From the NCBI GenBank assembly GCA_014381485.1, contig JACNLN010000081.1, positions 13,708 to 28,150 of the forward strand: a DNA stretch of 14,443 bases, written 5' to 3'. The position numbers and the translations under genes were made by a program. The notes beneath the pieces were generated by a model. It was given only the letters and a program-made list of their open reading frames with translations. It was not told where the DNA came from and did no database searches. Below, one piece after another: positions 8,700 through 14,152 of the stretch; the stretch's first letter is position 1; each line of letters starts with the position of its first letter. The stretch comes from Fidelibacterota bacterium (GTDB lineage Bacteria; Fidelibacterota; Marinisomatia; Marinisomatales; CAZVFT01).

Positions 8700-9029
8700 T
8701 TACTTTATCACCCTATCTAACATTTTGGTGATGTTATTTTTTGATACCGCACCGACAATCTGATCCGAAACAGTACCATTATTAAATGTGAGTAGTGTCG
8801 GTATGCCACGTATTCCATATTGCATTGCTATGTTTCGGTTTAAATCCACGTTTAACTTCCCCACTTTTGCTTTACCTTTATATTCTGTGGCAATTTCTTC
8901 CACAATGGGACCGATTACCTTGCACGGACCACACCATTCAGCCCAAAAATCCACAAGAACTGGTACATCAGACTGAATCACCTCTTGCTCAAAGTTTGTA
9001 TCATTAAATTCGAGCGTATTTTGACTCAT
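8700..9029 (-). CDS. trxA: thioredoxin
   Basis: 109 residues, one thioredoxin fold without a signal peptide, hence cytoplasmic. The active site is WCGPC at 32-36 in the usual context DFWAEWCGPCK. Buried Asp27 and cis-proline Pro77 (GIRGIPTLL) are in place, as is the GAVSKNNI stretch near the end. It is the dithiol donor for enzymes such as ribonucleotide reductase and methionine sulfoxide reductase and is recharged by the adjacent trxB product. GAGGAGG lies just before the ATG and is the strongest ribosome site in the window. The 90-bp AT-rich gap to tyrS is the likely place for a trxAB promoter, but no box is convincing. Confidence 0.97.
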   Translation of the reverse strand: MSQNTLEFNDTNFEQEVIQSDVPVLVDFWAEWCGPCKVIGPIVEEIATEYKGKAKVGKLNVDLNRNIAMQYGIRGIPTLLTFNNGTVSDQIVGAVSKNNITKMLDRVIK

Positions 9030-9119
9030 AAAACCTCCTCAAACAACATTCAATTCATCAAATATCGACAAGAAAATATACAAAATAATTTAAAAAATAC
9101 CACTCCAGTAAATAATAAT

Positions 9120-10334
9120 TCAAGGTACCAATCTCAAAAATCGACGTTTTCCAACCTTGAGAATCACTTTATTCTTGACACTGATTGTGTAGTGAAAATC
9201 TGTTATTTTCTCACCATCCAACCTAACTGCTCCCTGTTCTACCAATCGGCGTCCTTCCCGTTTTGAACTGACCAACCCCGAATCGACTATAACCTGCAAC
9301 AGAGCAACTGGTTCAGGTCCAATCCGATACTCTTCAATGGATTCAGGAATATCCTTTGAAATAAAAATTCGATCAAACTCTTTCTCTGCTTCTAATGCGG
9401 CTTTCTCCGAGTGATATATCGTTACAATTTCCCGAGCTAACTGACGTTTTAGATCACGCGGATTGACAGATTTATCCATTAACTGTTGTTTGATCATAGA
9501 CAGCTCAGATGGAGGAACTTCAGTAGCGAATTCAAAATAACGTTCTATGAGCGTATCAGGAATTGACATGGTCCTGCCGTACATCTCACCAGGACTTTCA
9601 GTAATTCCGATGTAATTTCTATATGATTTGGACATTTTTTCAACACCATCCGTCCCCTCAAGAAGAGGGGTGGTAATAATAACCTGAGGATCTTGACTAT
9701 AAGCTCTTTGCAGGTTTCGCCCTACAATGAGATTGAACTTTTGATCCGTTCCACCAAGTTCTACATCAGCTTTCAGTTTTACTGAATCCATTCCCTGAGC
9801 AAGTGGATATAAAAATTCGTGTATGGAAATGGGCACTTCATTTTTATAGCGATTCTCAAAATCATCCCTTTCCAACATACGGGCAACGGTGTAGTGTCCC
9901 GCTAATGTGATTACATCCTTGAATGTCATCTCACCTAACCATTCTGAGTTAAATACAATCTTCAGTTTATCCACATCAAGGATTACAGACGCCTGTTCTA
10001 CGTACGTATCTGCATTATCACGCACTTCCTGATATGTCAGCTGAGGTCGGGTTTTACTTTTCCCAGACGGATCTCCAATCATTCCGGTAAAATCTCCAAT
10101 CACAAGCACTGCTTGATGTCCAAGATCCTGAAAATGTCTCAACTTTCTCAACACAATGGCATGTCCGATATGAAGATCAGGCACACTTGGATCACATCCC
10201 AGTTTTACAATGACAGGTTCGTCTTCCGCCTTTGCATACTCCAGTTTTTTTATTAGTTCTTCTTCAGAGATAATCTCCTCTACTCCCTGACGAATGAGAT
10301 CCATTTGTTCGTTAATGGATGGAATTTTTCCCAT
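9120..10334 (-). CDS. tyrS: tyrosyl-tRNA synthetase
   Basis: 404 residues; class I synthetase that charges tRNA-Tyr. HIGH is exact at 55-58 in CDPSVPDLHIGHAIVLRKL, followed by GDFTGMIGDPSGKS; the tyrosine-binding region YPLAQGMDSV and ADVELGGTDQKFN is at 176-201, and KMSKS at 233-237. A C-terminal S4 RNA-binding domain (SKREGRRLVEQGAVRLDGEKI region) binds the tRNA. An N-terminus starting about 50 residues before HIGH and a total near 400 place it in the longer TyrRS subgroup rather than the E. coli type. The ATG overlaps the smpB stop by one base (TAATG). AAGGAG about 12 bases upstream, inside smpB, serves as ribosome site, so the two are co-translated. Confidence 0.97.
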   Translation of the reverse strand: MGKIPSINEQMDLIRQGVEEIISEEELIKKLEYAKAEDEPVIVKLGCDPSVPDLHIGHAIVLRKLRHFQDLGHQAVLVIGDFTGMIGDPSGKSKTRPQLTYQEVRDNADTYVEQASVILDVDKLKIVFNSEWLGEMTFKDVITLAGHYTVARMLERDDFENRYKNEVPISIHEFLYPLAQGMDSVKLKADVELGGTDQKFNLIVGRNLQRAYSQDPQVIITTPLLEGTDGVEKMSKSYRNYIGITESPGEMYGRTMSIPDTLIERYFEFATEVPPSELSMIKQQLMDKSVNPRDLKRQLAREIVTIYHSEKAALEAEKEFDRIFISKDIPESIEEYRIGPEPVALLQVIVDSGLVSSKREGRRLVEQGAVRLDGEKITDFHYTISVKNKVILKVGKRRFLRLVP

Positions 10335-10798
10335 TATAATATTTTTCTCCTTTGTAACTCTTTCGCCATTGCTCGCTTATGATCACGTTCAGCAATAGCA
10401 TCCTTTTTATCAAAGGTACGTTTCCCTTTTGCAACAGCAAGTTCAACTTTTGCAAGTCCACCTTTTAAGTAAACTGATAAAGGCACTAAGGTATTTCCTT
10501 TTATGGTAACTTTTCGTGATAATCTTTTTATTTCCTGTCGGTTTAACAACAACTTTCTGTCTCGGTATGGTTCATGTTGGGCGTATCCCGTGTGTGAATA
10601 GGGCCCAATGTGCATTCCAATTAAAAAGACTTCTCCTTCGCGAATCACAGCATATGCATCCTTCAAATTTGCCCTGCCTTCTCGCAAACTTTTTACCTCA
10701 CTACCTACCAGGACAATACCTGCCTCAAGGCTTTCCAGAATGTAATAATCATGACGGGCTTTTCGATTTTTAGTAATTATCTTTTTTTCATCATTCAT
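10334..10798 (-). CDS. smpB: SsrA-binding protein
   Basis: 154 residues, normal length. SmpB binds tmRNA and carries it to stalled ribosomes for trans-translation. Typical features: N-terminal KIITKNRKARHDYYI, EAGIVLVGSEVKSLREGRANLKDAYA at about 25-50, HIGPYSHTGY at 61-70, HEPYRDRKLLL, the basic VAKGKRTFDKKDAIAERDHKR, and a lysine/arginine-rich tail that enters the mRNA channel. The chosen ATG gives MNDEKK; there is no clear Shine-Dalgarno before it. No tmRNA gene (ssrA) was recognised in the window although it is often near smpB. It leads the smpB-tyrS pair and is preceded by repeat-rich noncoding DNA. Confidence 0.96.
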   Translation of the reverse strand: MNDEKKIITKNRKARHDYYILESLEAGIVLVGSEVKSLREGRANLKDAYAVIREGEVFLIGMHIGPYSHTGYAQHEPYRDRKLLLNRQEIKRLSRKVTIKGNTLVPLSVYLKGGLAKVELAVAKGKRTFDKKDAIAERDHKRAMAKELQRRKIL

Positions 10799-11287
10799 TA
10801 CAGGTAAAAGTTAATCTAAAATTTCATATACTGAGAATAAATATTCACACAATCTTATCTGTTCACGGGCTTATCATTCGATCAACAATAAATTCTCTTA
10901 ATTTTATGGTTATTCAGCTATCCGTTGTAAGCCAGACAGGTCAGTAAAAAGTCTGACAGGTTCCGTCAAGAGCTGAACAGGTTTCAGTAACGGTGGGTAC
11001 AACGGAATTCAGGCTTTAGCCTTTTAAAATATTTCCGCAATGGAAAGACGAAGAAAAACGTCTGAATCACAGATGGTCGCTGATTACGCTAATTTACTCC
11101 GTGGAATATAAAACTACTTTCCCCTTGTGGGAGAGGACAAAGATGAGGGGGATTTTGATGAGATCAACATCGTCACCGCTCCCTCATCTCCCGACTGGAG
11201 GTACGGGATCTCCGCTCCAATTTTGGTTCGACTTCGGGGATCACCGACGGATTAGCTTAATTCAAGTATTATTAGTAATAACCAAAA
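10799..11287. other. repeat-rich noncoding stretch upstream of smpB
   Basis: No credible gene. From right to left it holds patches of mixed composition: a segment reading ctgattacgctaattt (about 11081-11096), a G+C-richer segment of ccccttgtgggag and gatgaggggg type (11119-11153), and several short inverted repeats, for example agacg/cgtct (11046-11063) and aggct/agcct (11011-11022), then the 84-bp structured element listed separately. Similar patchworks are common between genes of FCB-group bacteria (recalled, not checked). The smpB promoter should lie in its left end, but no clear boxes are visible. Confidence 0.6.
10922..11005. repeat. 84-bp element with 8-bp inverted ends and three GACAGGT-type repeats
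   Basis: The ends are exact 8-bp inverted repeats, ccgttgta (10922-10929) and tacaacgg (10998-11005). Inside, acaggt recurs at 10936, 10956 and 10977 (spacings 20 and 21). Further pairings are cagac/gtctg (10933-10937 with 10951-10955), ccgt/acgg (10963-10966 with 10990-10993) and, inside that, ctgaa/ttcag (10973-10977 with 10983-10987). Together they make a closing stem with two inner arms. It lies about 125 bp upstream of the smpB start and could be a leader RNA structure or a mobile palindromic unit. Confidence 0.55.
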
Positions 11288-11324
11288 CCGTCACTGATTC
11301 CGCCAGCTGGCGGATCGGTGACGG
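11288..11324. repeat. 37-bp near-perfect inverted repeat
   Basis: Arms ccgtcac and gtgacgg enclose a T-G wobble, gat/atc and a perfect 14-bp palindrome ccgccagctggcgg, with one extra t on the left arm. As RNA or single-stranded DNA it would form a long stem, but the centre has no loop. No T-run follows on either strand, so it is not a normal terminator. It sits about 40 bp from the breakpoint where the truncated GIY-YIG copy ends. Confidence 0.7.
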
Positions 11325-11365
11325 CTATAAATGGCAGGCGATTTATTCTACACAACCAGTGAAAT

Positions 11366-11496
11366 GGACAACCATATCTGGTCGATTTTGTATGACCAGA
11401 ATTATGCTCAATAATACGTTCCTCAAGGCGATCAGTATGTCCAATATAATATCGATCATGGGATTCACTGAATAATATGTATGTAAAAAAAGGCAT
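11366..11496 (-). pseudogene. truncated GIY-YIG nuclease copy
   Basis: The ATG at 11494-11496 opens a frame identical to the first 43 residues of the intact GIY-YIG gene (MPFFTYILFSES onward, to GC before WELVF). At base 11366 the identity stops abruptly and the frame continues for 30 unrelated residues into the adjacent hairpin region, stopping at 11272. The second half of the domain, with the conserved Glu (YERYLKS), is missing, so it is dead. Bases 11366-11527 are identical to 11666-11827, which indicates a recent duplication or gene conversion. Confidence 0.88.
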
Positions 11497-11527
11497 GTCG
11501 GGGTGGCGGGATTTGAACCCACGACCT
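11366..11527. repeat. 162-bp exact direct repeat, copy 1
   Basis: Identical to 11666-11827 at a spacing of exactly 300 bp by eye. It contains, on the minus strand, the last 30 bases of a tRNA (variable loop end, T-arm and 3' acceptor strand) and the first 43 codons of the GIY-YIG gene. Left of it the sequence diverges at ggaca, right of it at acgacct. Confidence 0.95.
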
Positions 11528-11553
11528 TCCCGACACGTCGGGACGCGCTAACC
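11498..11553 (-). pseudogene. tRNA-Pro-like relic, D-loop to 3' end, palindromic anticodon arm
   Basis: On the minus strand it begins in the D-loop (GGTTA) and keeps GCGC, then a 16-base palindrome tcccgac-ac-gtcggga (11528-11543) where a 17-base anticodon arm should be, then AGGTC, T-arm GTGGG-TTCAAAT-CCCGC, acceptor strand CACCCCG and discriminator A. The 5' acceptor strand and 5' D-stem are absent. The best fold gives a 5-bp stem with a 6-base loop (ACGTGT), so there is no standard anticodon. Its D-loop bases form the last Gly codon and TAG stop of the intact GIY-YIG gene. Confidence 0.8.
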
Positions 11554-11796
11554 AGTTAAAATAAGAGTTTCAATAAATTTCCTGCTCTTCTGACTTTTTA
11601 AATACCGCTCATAACGGATTGCTTCTATTCTCGTACCAAATTCTCGTTTGAACACCAACTCCCACGGACAACCATATCTGGTCGATTTTGTATGACCAGA
11701 ATTATGCTCAATAATACGTTCCTCAAGGCGATCAGTATGTCCAATATAATATCGATCATGGGATTCACTGAATAATATGTATGTAAAAAAAGGCAT
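11548..11796 (-). CDS. small GIY-YIG nuclease-domain protein
   Basis: 82 residues, full length for the single-domain (UPF0213-like) GIY-YIG family. Motifs: TYIL at 5-8 and YYIG at 16-19, the two strands of the GIY-YIG core; LEERIIEHNSG at 24-34 with conserved Arg27, His31 and Asn32; WELVF at 45-49; and EAIRYERYLKSQKSRKFIE at 58-76, with Glu63 the likely metal-binding residue. It should therefore be a competent nuclease fold, perhaps a DNA nickase or cutter. The ATG lies two bases after the 3' end of tRNA-Pro(CGG) with no ribosome site of its own, so expression would depend on tRNA read-through. The stop TAG lies in the tRNA relic downstream. The tight association with tRNA 3' ends suggests a minimal homing or selfish cassette; that is inference. 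Confidence 0.85.
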   Translation of the reverse strand: MPFFTYILFSESHDRYYIGHTDRLEERIIEHNSGHTKSTRYGCPWELVFKREFGTRIEAIRYERYLKSQKSRKFIETLILTG

Positions 11797-11827
11797 GTCG
11801 GGGTGGCGGGATTTGAACCCACGACCT
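11666..11827. repeat. 162-bp exact direct repeat, copy 2
   Basis: Partner of 11366-11527. In this copy both parts are complete: the tRNA part belongs to the intact tRNA-Pro(CGG) and the coding part to the full GIY-YIG gene. Confidence 0.95.
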
Positions 11828-11872
11828 CATCGTCCCGAACGACGCGCGCTAACCGGGCTGCGCTACACCCCG
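11798..11872 (-). tRNA. tRNA-Pro(CGG)
   Basis: 75-base cloverleaf: acceptor CGGGGTG/CACCCCG, D-stem GCGC/GCGC with loop AGCCCGGTTA, anticodon stem CGTCG/CGATG (one G-T pair) with loop TTCGGGA, anticodon CGG, variable AGGTC, T-stem GTGGG/CCCGC with loop TTCAAAT, discriminator A. The first acceptor base C and the overall sequence fit bacterial tRNA-Pro. CCA is not encoded: the bases after the discriminator are C-ATG, the ATG being the start of the GIY-YIG gene. The 3' 30 bases lie inside the 162-bp repeat. Confidence 0.93.
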
Positions 11873-12203
11873 CTGACTATTTAGAATTTATTGCATTTTA
11901 AAGACGTATAATAACGTAAAATTTTACTTGTGAAATATTGATTGATCACTATAATTGAGAACCCATCCTAATGATAAACTATTAATCATAACTAACTCCC
12001 GACCTTCCCGACGAGTCGGGACGCGCTAACCGAGCTGCGCTACACTCCGAAGTAAAAATTCCAAATTCCAATATCCAAAAACCAAGTGCTAAGAGTCCAA
12101 GATTAAGTTCAATAGGTATAACCCATTTAAAAAAGTTAAACTAATTTAACAATCATACATTTTTTATGACACAAAATCAGTTTGTTTTCAAATCCAAAAT
12201 TTT
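11873..12203. other. noncoding region between tRNA-Pro(CGG) and the membrane-protein gene
   Basis: 331 bp with no gene seen. It contains the 5'-half tRNA relic (11996-12049) and, to its right, a low-complexity stretch of attccaa and atccaaa words (about 12057-12110). The rest is AT-rich. No clear terminator follows the membrane-protein stop at 12204. Confidence 0.6.
11996..12049 (-). pseudogene. tRNA 5'-half relic with palindromic anticodon arm
   Basis: On the minus strand: acceptor strand CGGAGTG, TA, D-stem GCGC, loop AGCTCGGTTA, GCGC, G, then the 16-base palindrome tcccgac-ga-gtcggga (12006-12021), AGGTC and GGGAG, after which tRNA likeness ends: no TTCAAAT loop and no 3' acceptor strand. 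The arm is one base too short and has no normal 7-base loop. It closely matches the relic at 11498-11553 but keeps the opposite end. Confidence 0.78.
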
Positions 12204-12701
12204 CTACATTGAGATTAATAATTTTCCTGTCGTTGTAAGAATAGTAACCACCGTTGCACTCAGAATAAGTCCAAGTAAAATAGCAAAAATGGATTTTCTA
12301 TAAACAAGTCCGAAAATGAATGCTGCAACACACCCAGTCCAGGCACCTGTCACAGGTAAGGGAATCCCTACAAAGAGAACCAATCCCCAGAATTCAAATG
12401 TTTCAACCAGTTTCCCTTTCCGTCGAGTTCGAGCAAACAGCCAAGAAAAAAAGCGATCCCACAATTTCCATTGTCGAAGCCACGATGATACAGGTTCCAA
12501 AAAGAAAAGGATAATTAAAGCTATGACGTAGTTCCCTGCAACAGACCAGAAATAGGCGGAGTACCATTCCAGTCCACCAAGGGTCATTCCCCAAGGAAGG
12601 GCTACCCTAAGTTCAGTAATGGGTAACATTGCCAGAAAAAATGTGATCAATTGAGGGTTACGGACAGATTCCTGAAAAAATGAAATAACAGCGTCTACCA
12701 T
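12204..12701 (-). CDS. small multidrug-export-type membrane protein (PF06695-like)
   Basis: 165 residues, strongly hydrophobic with about four or five membrane spans. Family landmarks are the early LPITELRVALPWG (27-39) with a charged pair in a hydrophobic setting, a central amphipathic loop WLRQWKLWDRFFSWLFARTRRKGK, then FEFWGLVLFVGIPLPVTGAWTGC, and a final long hydrophobic hairpin. This matches the family named putative small multi-drug export protein; the export function is only weakly supported for the family, and it should be treated as an inner-membrane protein of unknown substrate. It starts at ATG 12699-12701 with a poor site (GAAGAG close to the ATG). It stands alone, with 211 bp to infA. 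Confidence 0.82.
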   Translation of the reverse strand: MVDAVISFFQESVRNPQLITFFLAMLPITELRVALPWGMTLGGLEWYSAYFWSVAGNYVIALIILFFLEPVSSWLRQWKLWDRFFSWLFARTRRKGKLVETFEFWGLVLFVGIPLPVTGAWTGCVAAFIFGLVYRKSIFAILLGLILSATVVTILTTTGKLLISM

Positions 12702-12912
12702 CTACTCTTCAATCTTTCTCTATTTCCTCATTTCTCAACATTAGCCTTTACCCAATATTTATTAAGTTGATATGTAGAACATAGCCAGAACAATTTAATC
12801 TCGATTGATTTAAGATTACTAATCTTACAGCCTGTAAAAATATAATCAAATAAGGGATTAAATATCCACTTGTATTGTTACGTGGAATAATGCTGCGGGG
12901 AAAATAATATAC

Positions 12913-13140
12913 TTACTTATGCCGATATACAATTCTTCCCCGTGTTAAATCATATGGAGAGATTTCAAGTGTGACAGTATCTCCAGGAAGTATTTTGATA
13001 AAATGTTTTCTCATTTTCCCAGCGACGTAAGCCAGAACCTCGTGCTTTTTTCCGCCTATTTCAACCTCGACACGAAACATAGCATTCTTAGCTGCCTCTT
13101 TTATCACACCATCGATGGTGATTGGTTTTTCTTTTGCCAT
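12913..13140 (-). CDS. infA: translation initiation factor IF-1
   Basis: 75 residues, a single S1-like OB fold. IF-1 binds the ribosomal A site during initiation. Recognisable parts are MAKEKPITIDGVIKEA, MFRVEVEIG at 21-29, AGKMRKHFIKILPGD at about 40-54, and the end SPYDLTRGRIVYR. The VEIGGKKHEV loop is slightly longer than in many homologues. In most bacteria infA lies in the ribosomal-protein cluster (secY to rpmJ); here it is alone, facing a long noncoding stretch. No strong Shine-Dalgarno precedes the ATG, in an AT-rich context. Confidence 0.95.
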   Translation of the reverse strand: MAKEKPITIDGVIKEAAKNAMFRVEVEIGGKKHEVLAYVAGKMRKHFIKILPGDTVTLEISPYDLTRGRIVYRHK

Positions 13141-13634
13141 TAACTTGATACTTATAGTTTTATCGACTAATATTACTTCTTGGTTAATTTTAATTTACAA
13201 AATTGCTTTTTATTAAACACGGTATAAATACGAAATAACAAATATTGATACAGTTACTTTATATATGTCCGAAATAATCTCATTTAAAGTTCATAGTGTT
13301 TAGTTTTTCTATTATCAAGGTAAGTTGATCTTATTTTTTCCCCCACTCAAATTATACCATAAATTATTTACCTAAATACCTGTCATACAGCATCACGGTG
13401 TTTAACCTAACCTAAACACACTTAAGGGGTGGGCGGAAGTTTAAAATGTTAAAAGTTGCATCACATCATTTACTCCACAAACGTATTTTCTTACAAGTCT
13501 ACTGATACTGAAAGGTAGACGATGTCTTACTATATTTCTCCATTAAATGGGTAAACGATCTTGTCAGTAATTTTTGGTAAACGATGTCCTGCTATTCACC
13601 AGCTAATCAACAAAAGAAACCATTCAAAAGTCAC
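13141..13634. other. noncoding stretch upstream of infA
   Basis: About 490 bp with no gene seen on either strand. The infA promoter must lie here; the first 120 bp are very AT-rich, but no single box pair stands out. It also contains an inverted repeat, gtgttta and taaacac separated by 8 bases (13398-13419), and the three GGTARACGAT direct repeats listed separately. No structured RNA family is recognised. Confidence 0.6.
13514..13594. repeat. three direct repeats GGTARACGAT, possible transposon-end relic
   Basis: Copies: ggtagacgatgtcttacta (13514-13532), ggtaaacgatcttgtcagta (13550-13569) and ggtaaacgatgtcctgcta (13576-13594). They are in the same direction, with starts 36 and 26 bp apart. 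Multiple short same-direction repeats of this kind resemble the transposase-binding repeats at the ends of IS21- and IS481-like elements (recalled, not searched). No transposase gene or second end is in the window. Confidence 0.5.
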
Positions 13635-13636
13635 CA

Positions 13637-13665
13637 AAAAAAAGTCCCCCGCAGAGGACTTTTCT
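13637..13665 (-). terminator. Rho-independent terminator after tRNA-Pro(GGG)
   Basis: On the minus strand the stem AAAAGTCC / GGACTTTT (loop TCTGCGGG) is followed by further T, giving a run of eight. The mirror arrangement on the plus strand is weaker. It lies about 20-30 bp after the tRNA and would end the MerR-tRNA transcript. Confidence 0.85.
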
Positions 13666-13668
13666 TTG

Positions 13669-13688
13669 CCAGTCAGGCGTCTGACTGG
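13669..13688. repeat. perfect 8-bp-arm hairpin abutting tRNA-Pro(GGG)
   Basis: Arms ccagtcag and ctgactgg around gcgt. On the minus strand its first three bases are the CCA that follows the tRNA discriminator base. No T-run follows directly, so it is not itself a terminator; it may help end or process the tRNA precursor, or be an inserted palindromic repeat. Confidence 0.8.
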
Positions 13689-13762
13689 TCGGAGCGGCGG
13701 GATTTGAACCCGCGACCCCTTGAACCCCATTCAAGTGCGCTTCCGGACTGCGCCACGCTCCG
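13686..13762 (-). tRNA. tRNA-Pro(GGG), with CCA
   Basis: Cloverleaf of 74 bases plus CCA: acceptor CGGAGCG/CGCTCCG, D-stem GCGC/GCGC with loop AGTCCGGAA, anticodon stem CTTGA/TCAAG with loop ATGGGGT, anticodon GGG, variable GGGTC, T-stem GCGGG/CCCGC with loop TTCAAAT, discriminator A. The anticodon loop is identical to that of E. coli tRNA-Pro(GGG). The 5' end lies 21 bp after the stop of the MerR gene, so co-transcription is likely. Confidence 0.95.
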
Positions 13763-13783
13763 AAATTAATGATAAACTATAGA

Positions 13784-14152
13784 TCAACCAGTTTTCAAAA
13801 TGTCAAGTATACTTTGAAGTTCTTCCTTAATTGATGTTAGCAGATTTTTATACCTCAATTCATCCTTAGAGTGTATAACAGATTCTTGCTCTTCAGTTTC
13901 CCCAGACTGTTGATCCACCATTATTTGCTGTCTGGCTCCTTTTATGGTATATCCTTGATCATAAAGTAATGATTTAATTTTCAGTACCTCGTCAATGTCT
14001 TTCTGACGGTAAATACGATTACCCGCACGATTCTTCTTGGGGCTTAAGGTGGGAAACTCTGTTTGCCAATAACGGAGTACGTATTGCTTCAGTCCGGTTA
14101 TCTTACTTACCTCGCTGATTGAGTGATATAACTTTTTAATTTCAGATTCCAT
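13784..14152 (-). CDS. MerR-family transcriptional regulator
   Basis: 122 residues. The N-terminal winged helix-turn-helix reads SISEVSKITGLKQYVLRYWQTEFPTLSP (about 11-38), then the wing NRAGNRIYRQKDIDEVLKIKSLLYDQGYTIKGARQQI (41-77), which is the MerR HTH_17-like pattern. The remainder (78-122) is charged and probably a short dimerising coiled coil (ELRYKNLLTSIKEELQSILDIL). No cysteines are present, so it is not a metal sensor of the classical type. It resembles the short MerR proteins often found beside tRNAs in FCB genomes; the target is unknown. Its start region overlaps a taccactaatggta palindrome (14152-14165) just downstream of a possible -10 TATATT, which might be an operator for self-control (inference). 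Confidence 0.88.
   Translation of the reverse strand: MESEIKKLYHSISEVSKITGLKQYVLRYWQTEFPTLSPKKNRAGNRIYRQKDIDEVLKIKSLLYDQGYTIKGARQQIMVDQQSGETEEQESVIHSKDELRYKNLLTSIKEELQSILDILKTG

Noticed and set aside
11101..11475. 124-codon open frame on the plus strand
   Set aside because: It runs across several repeat patches, the 37-bp hairpin and the antisense of the GIY-YIG relic; it has no recognisable domain and no ribosome site.
11625..11822. 65-codon minus frame starting in the tRNA T-arm (MGSNPATPT)
   Set aside because: Its first codons are the tRNA 3' end and the rest is the GIY-YIG gene read in a wrong frame.
13584..13769. Plus-strand frame of 61 codons over the tRNA-Pro(GGG) locus
   Set aside because: It is the antisense of the tRNA and its terminator, a common false gene type.
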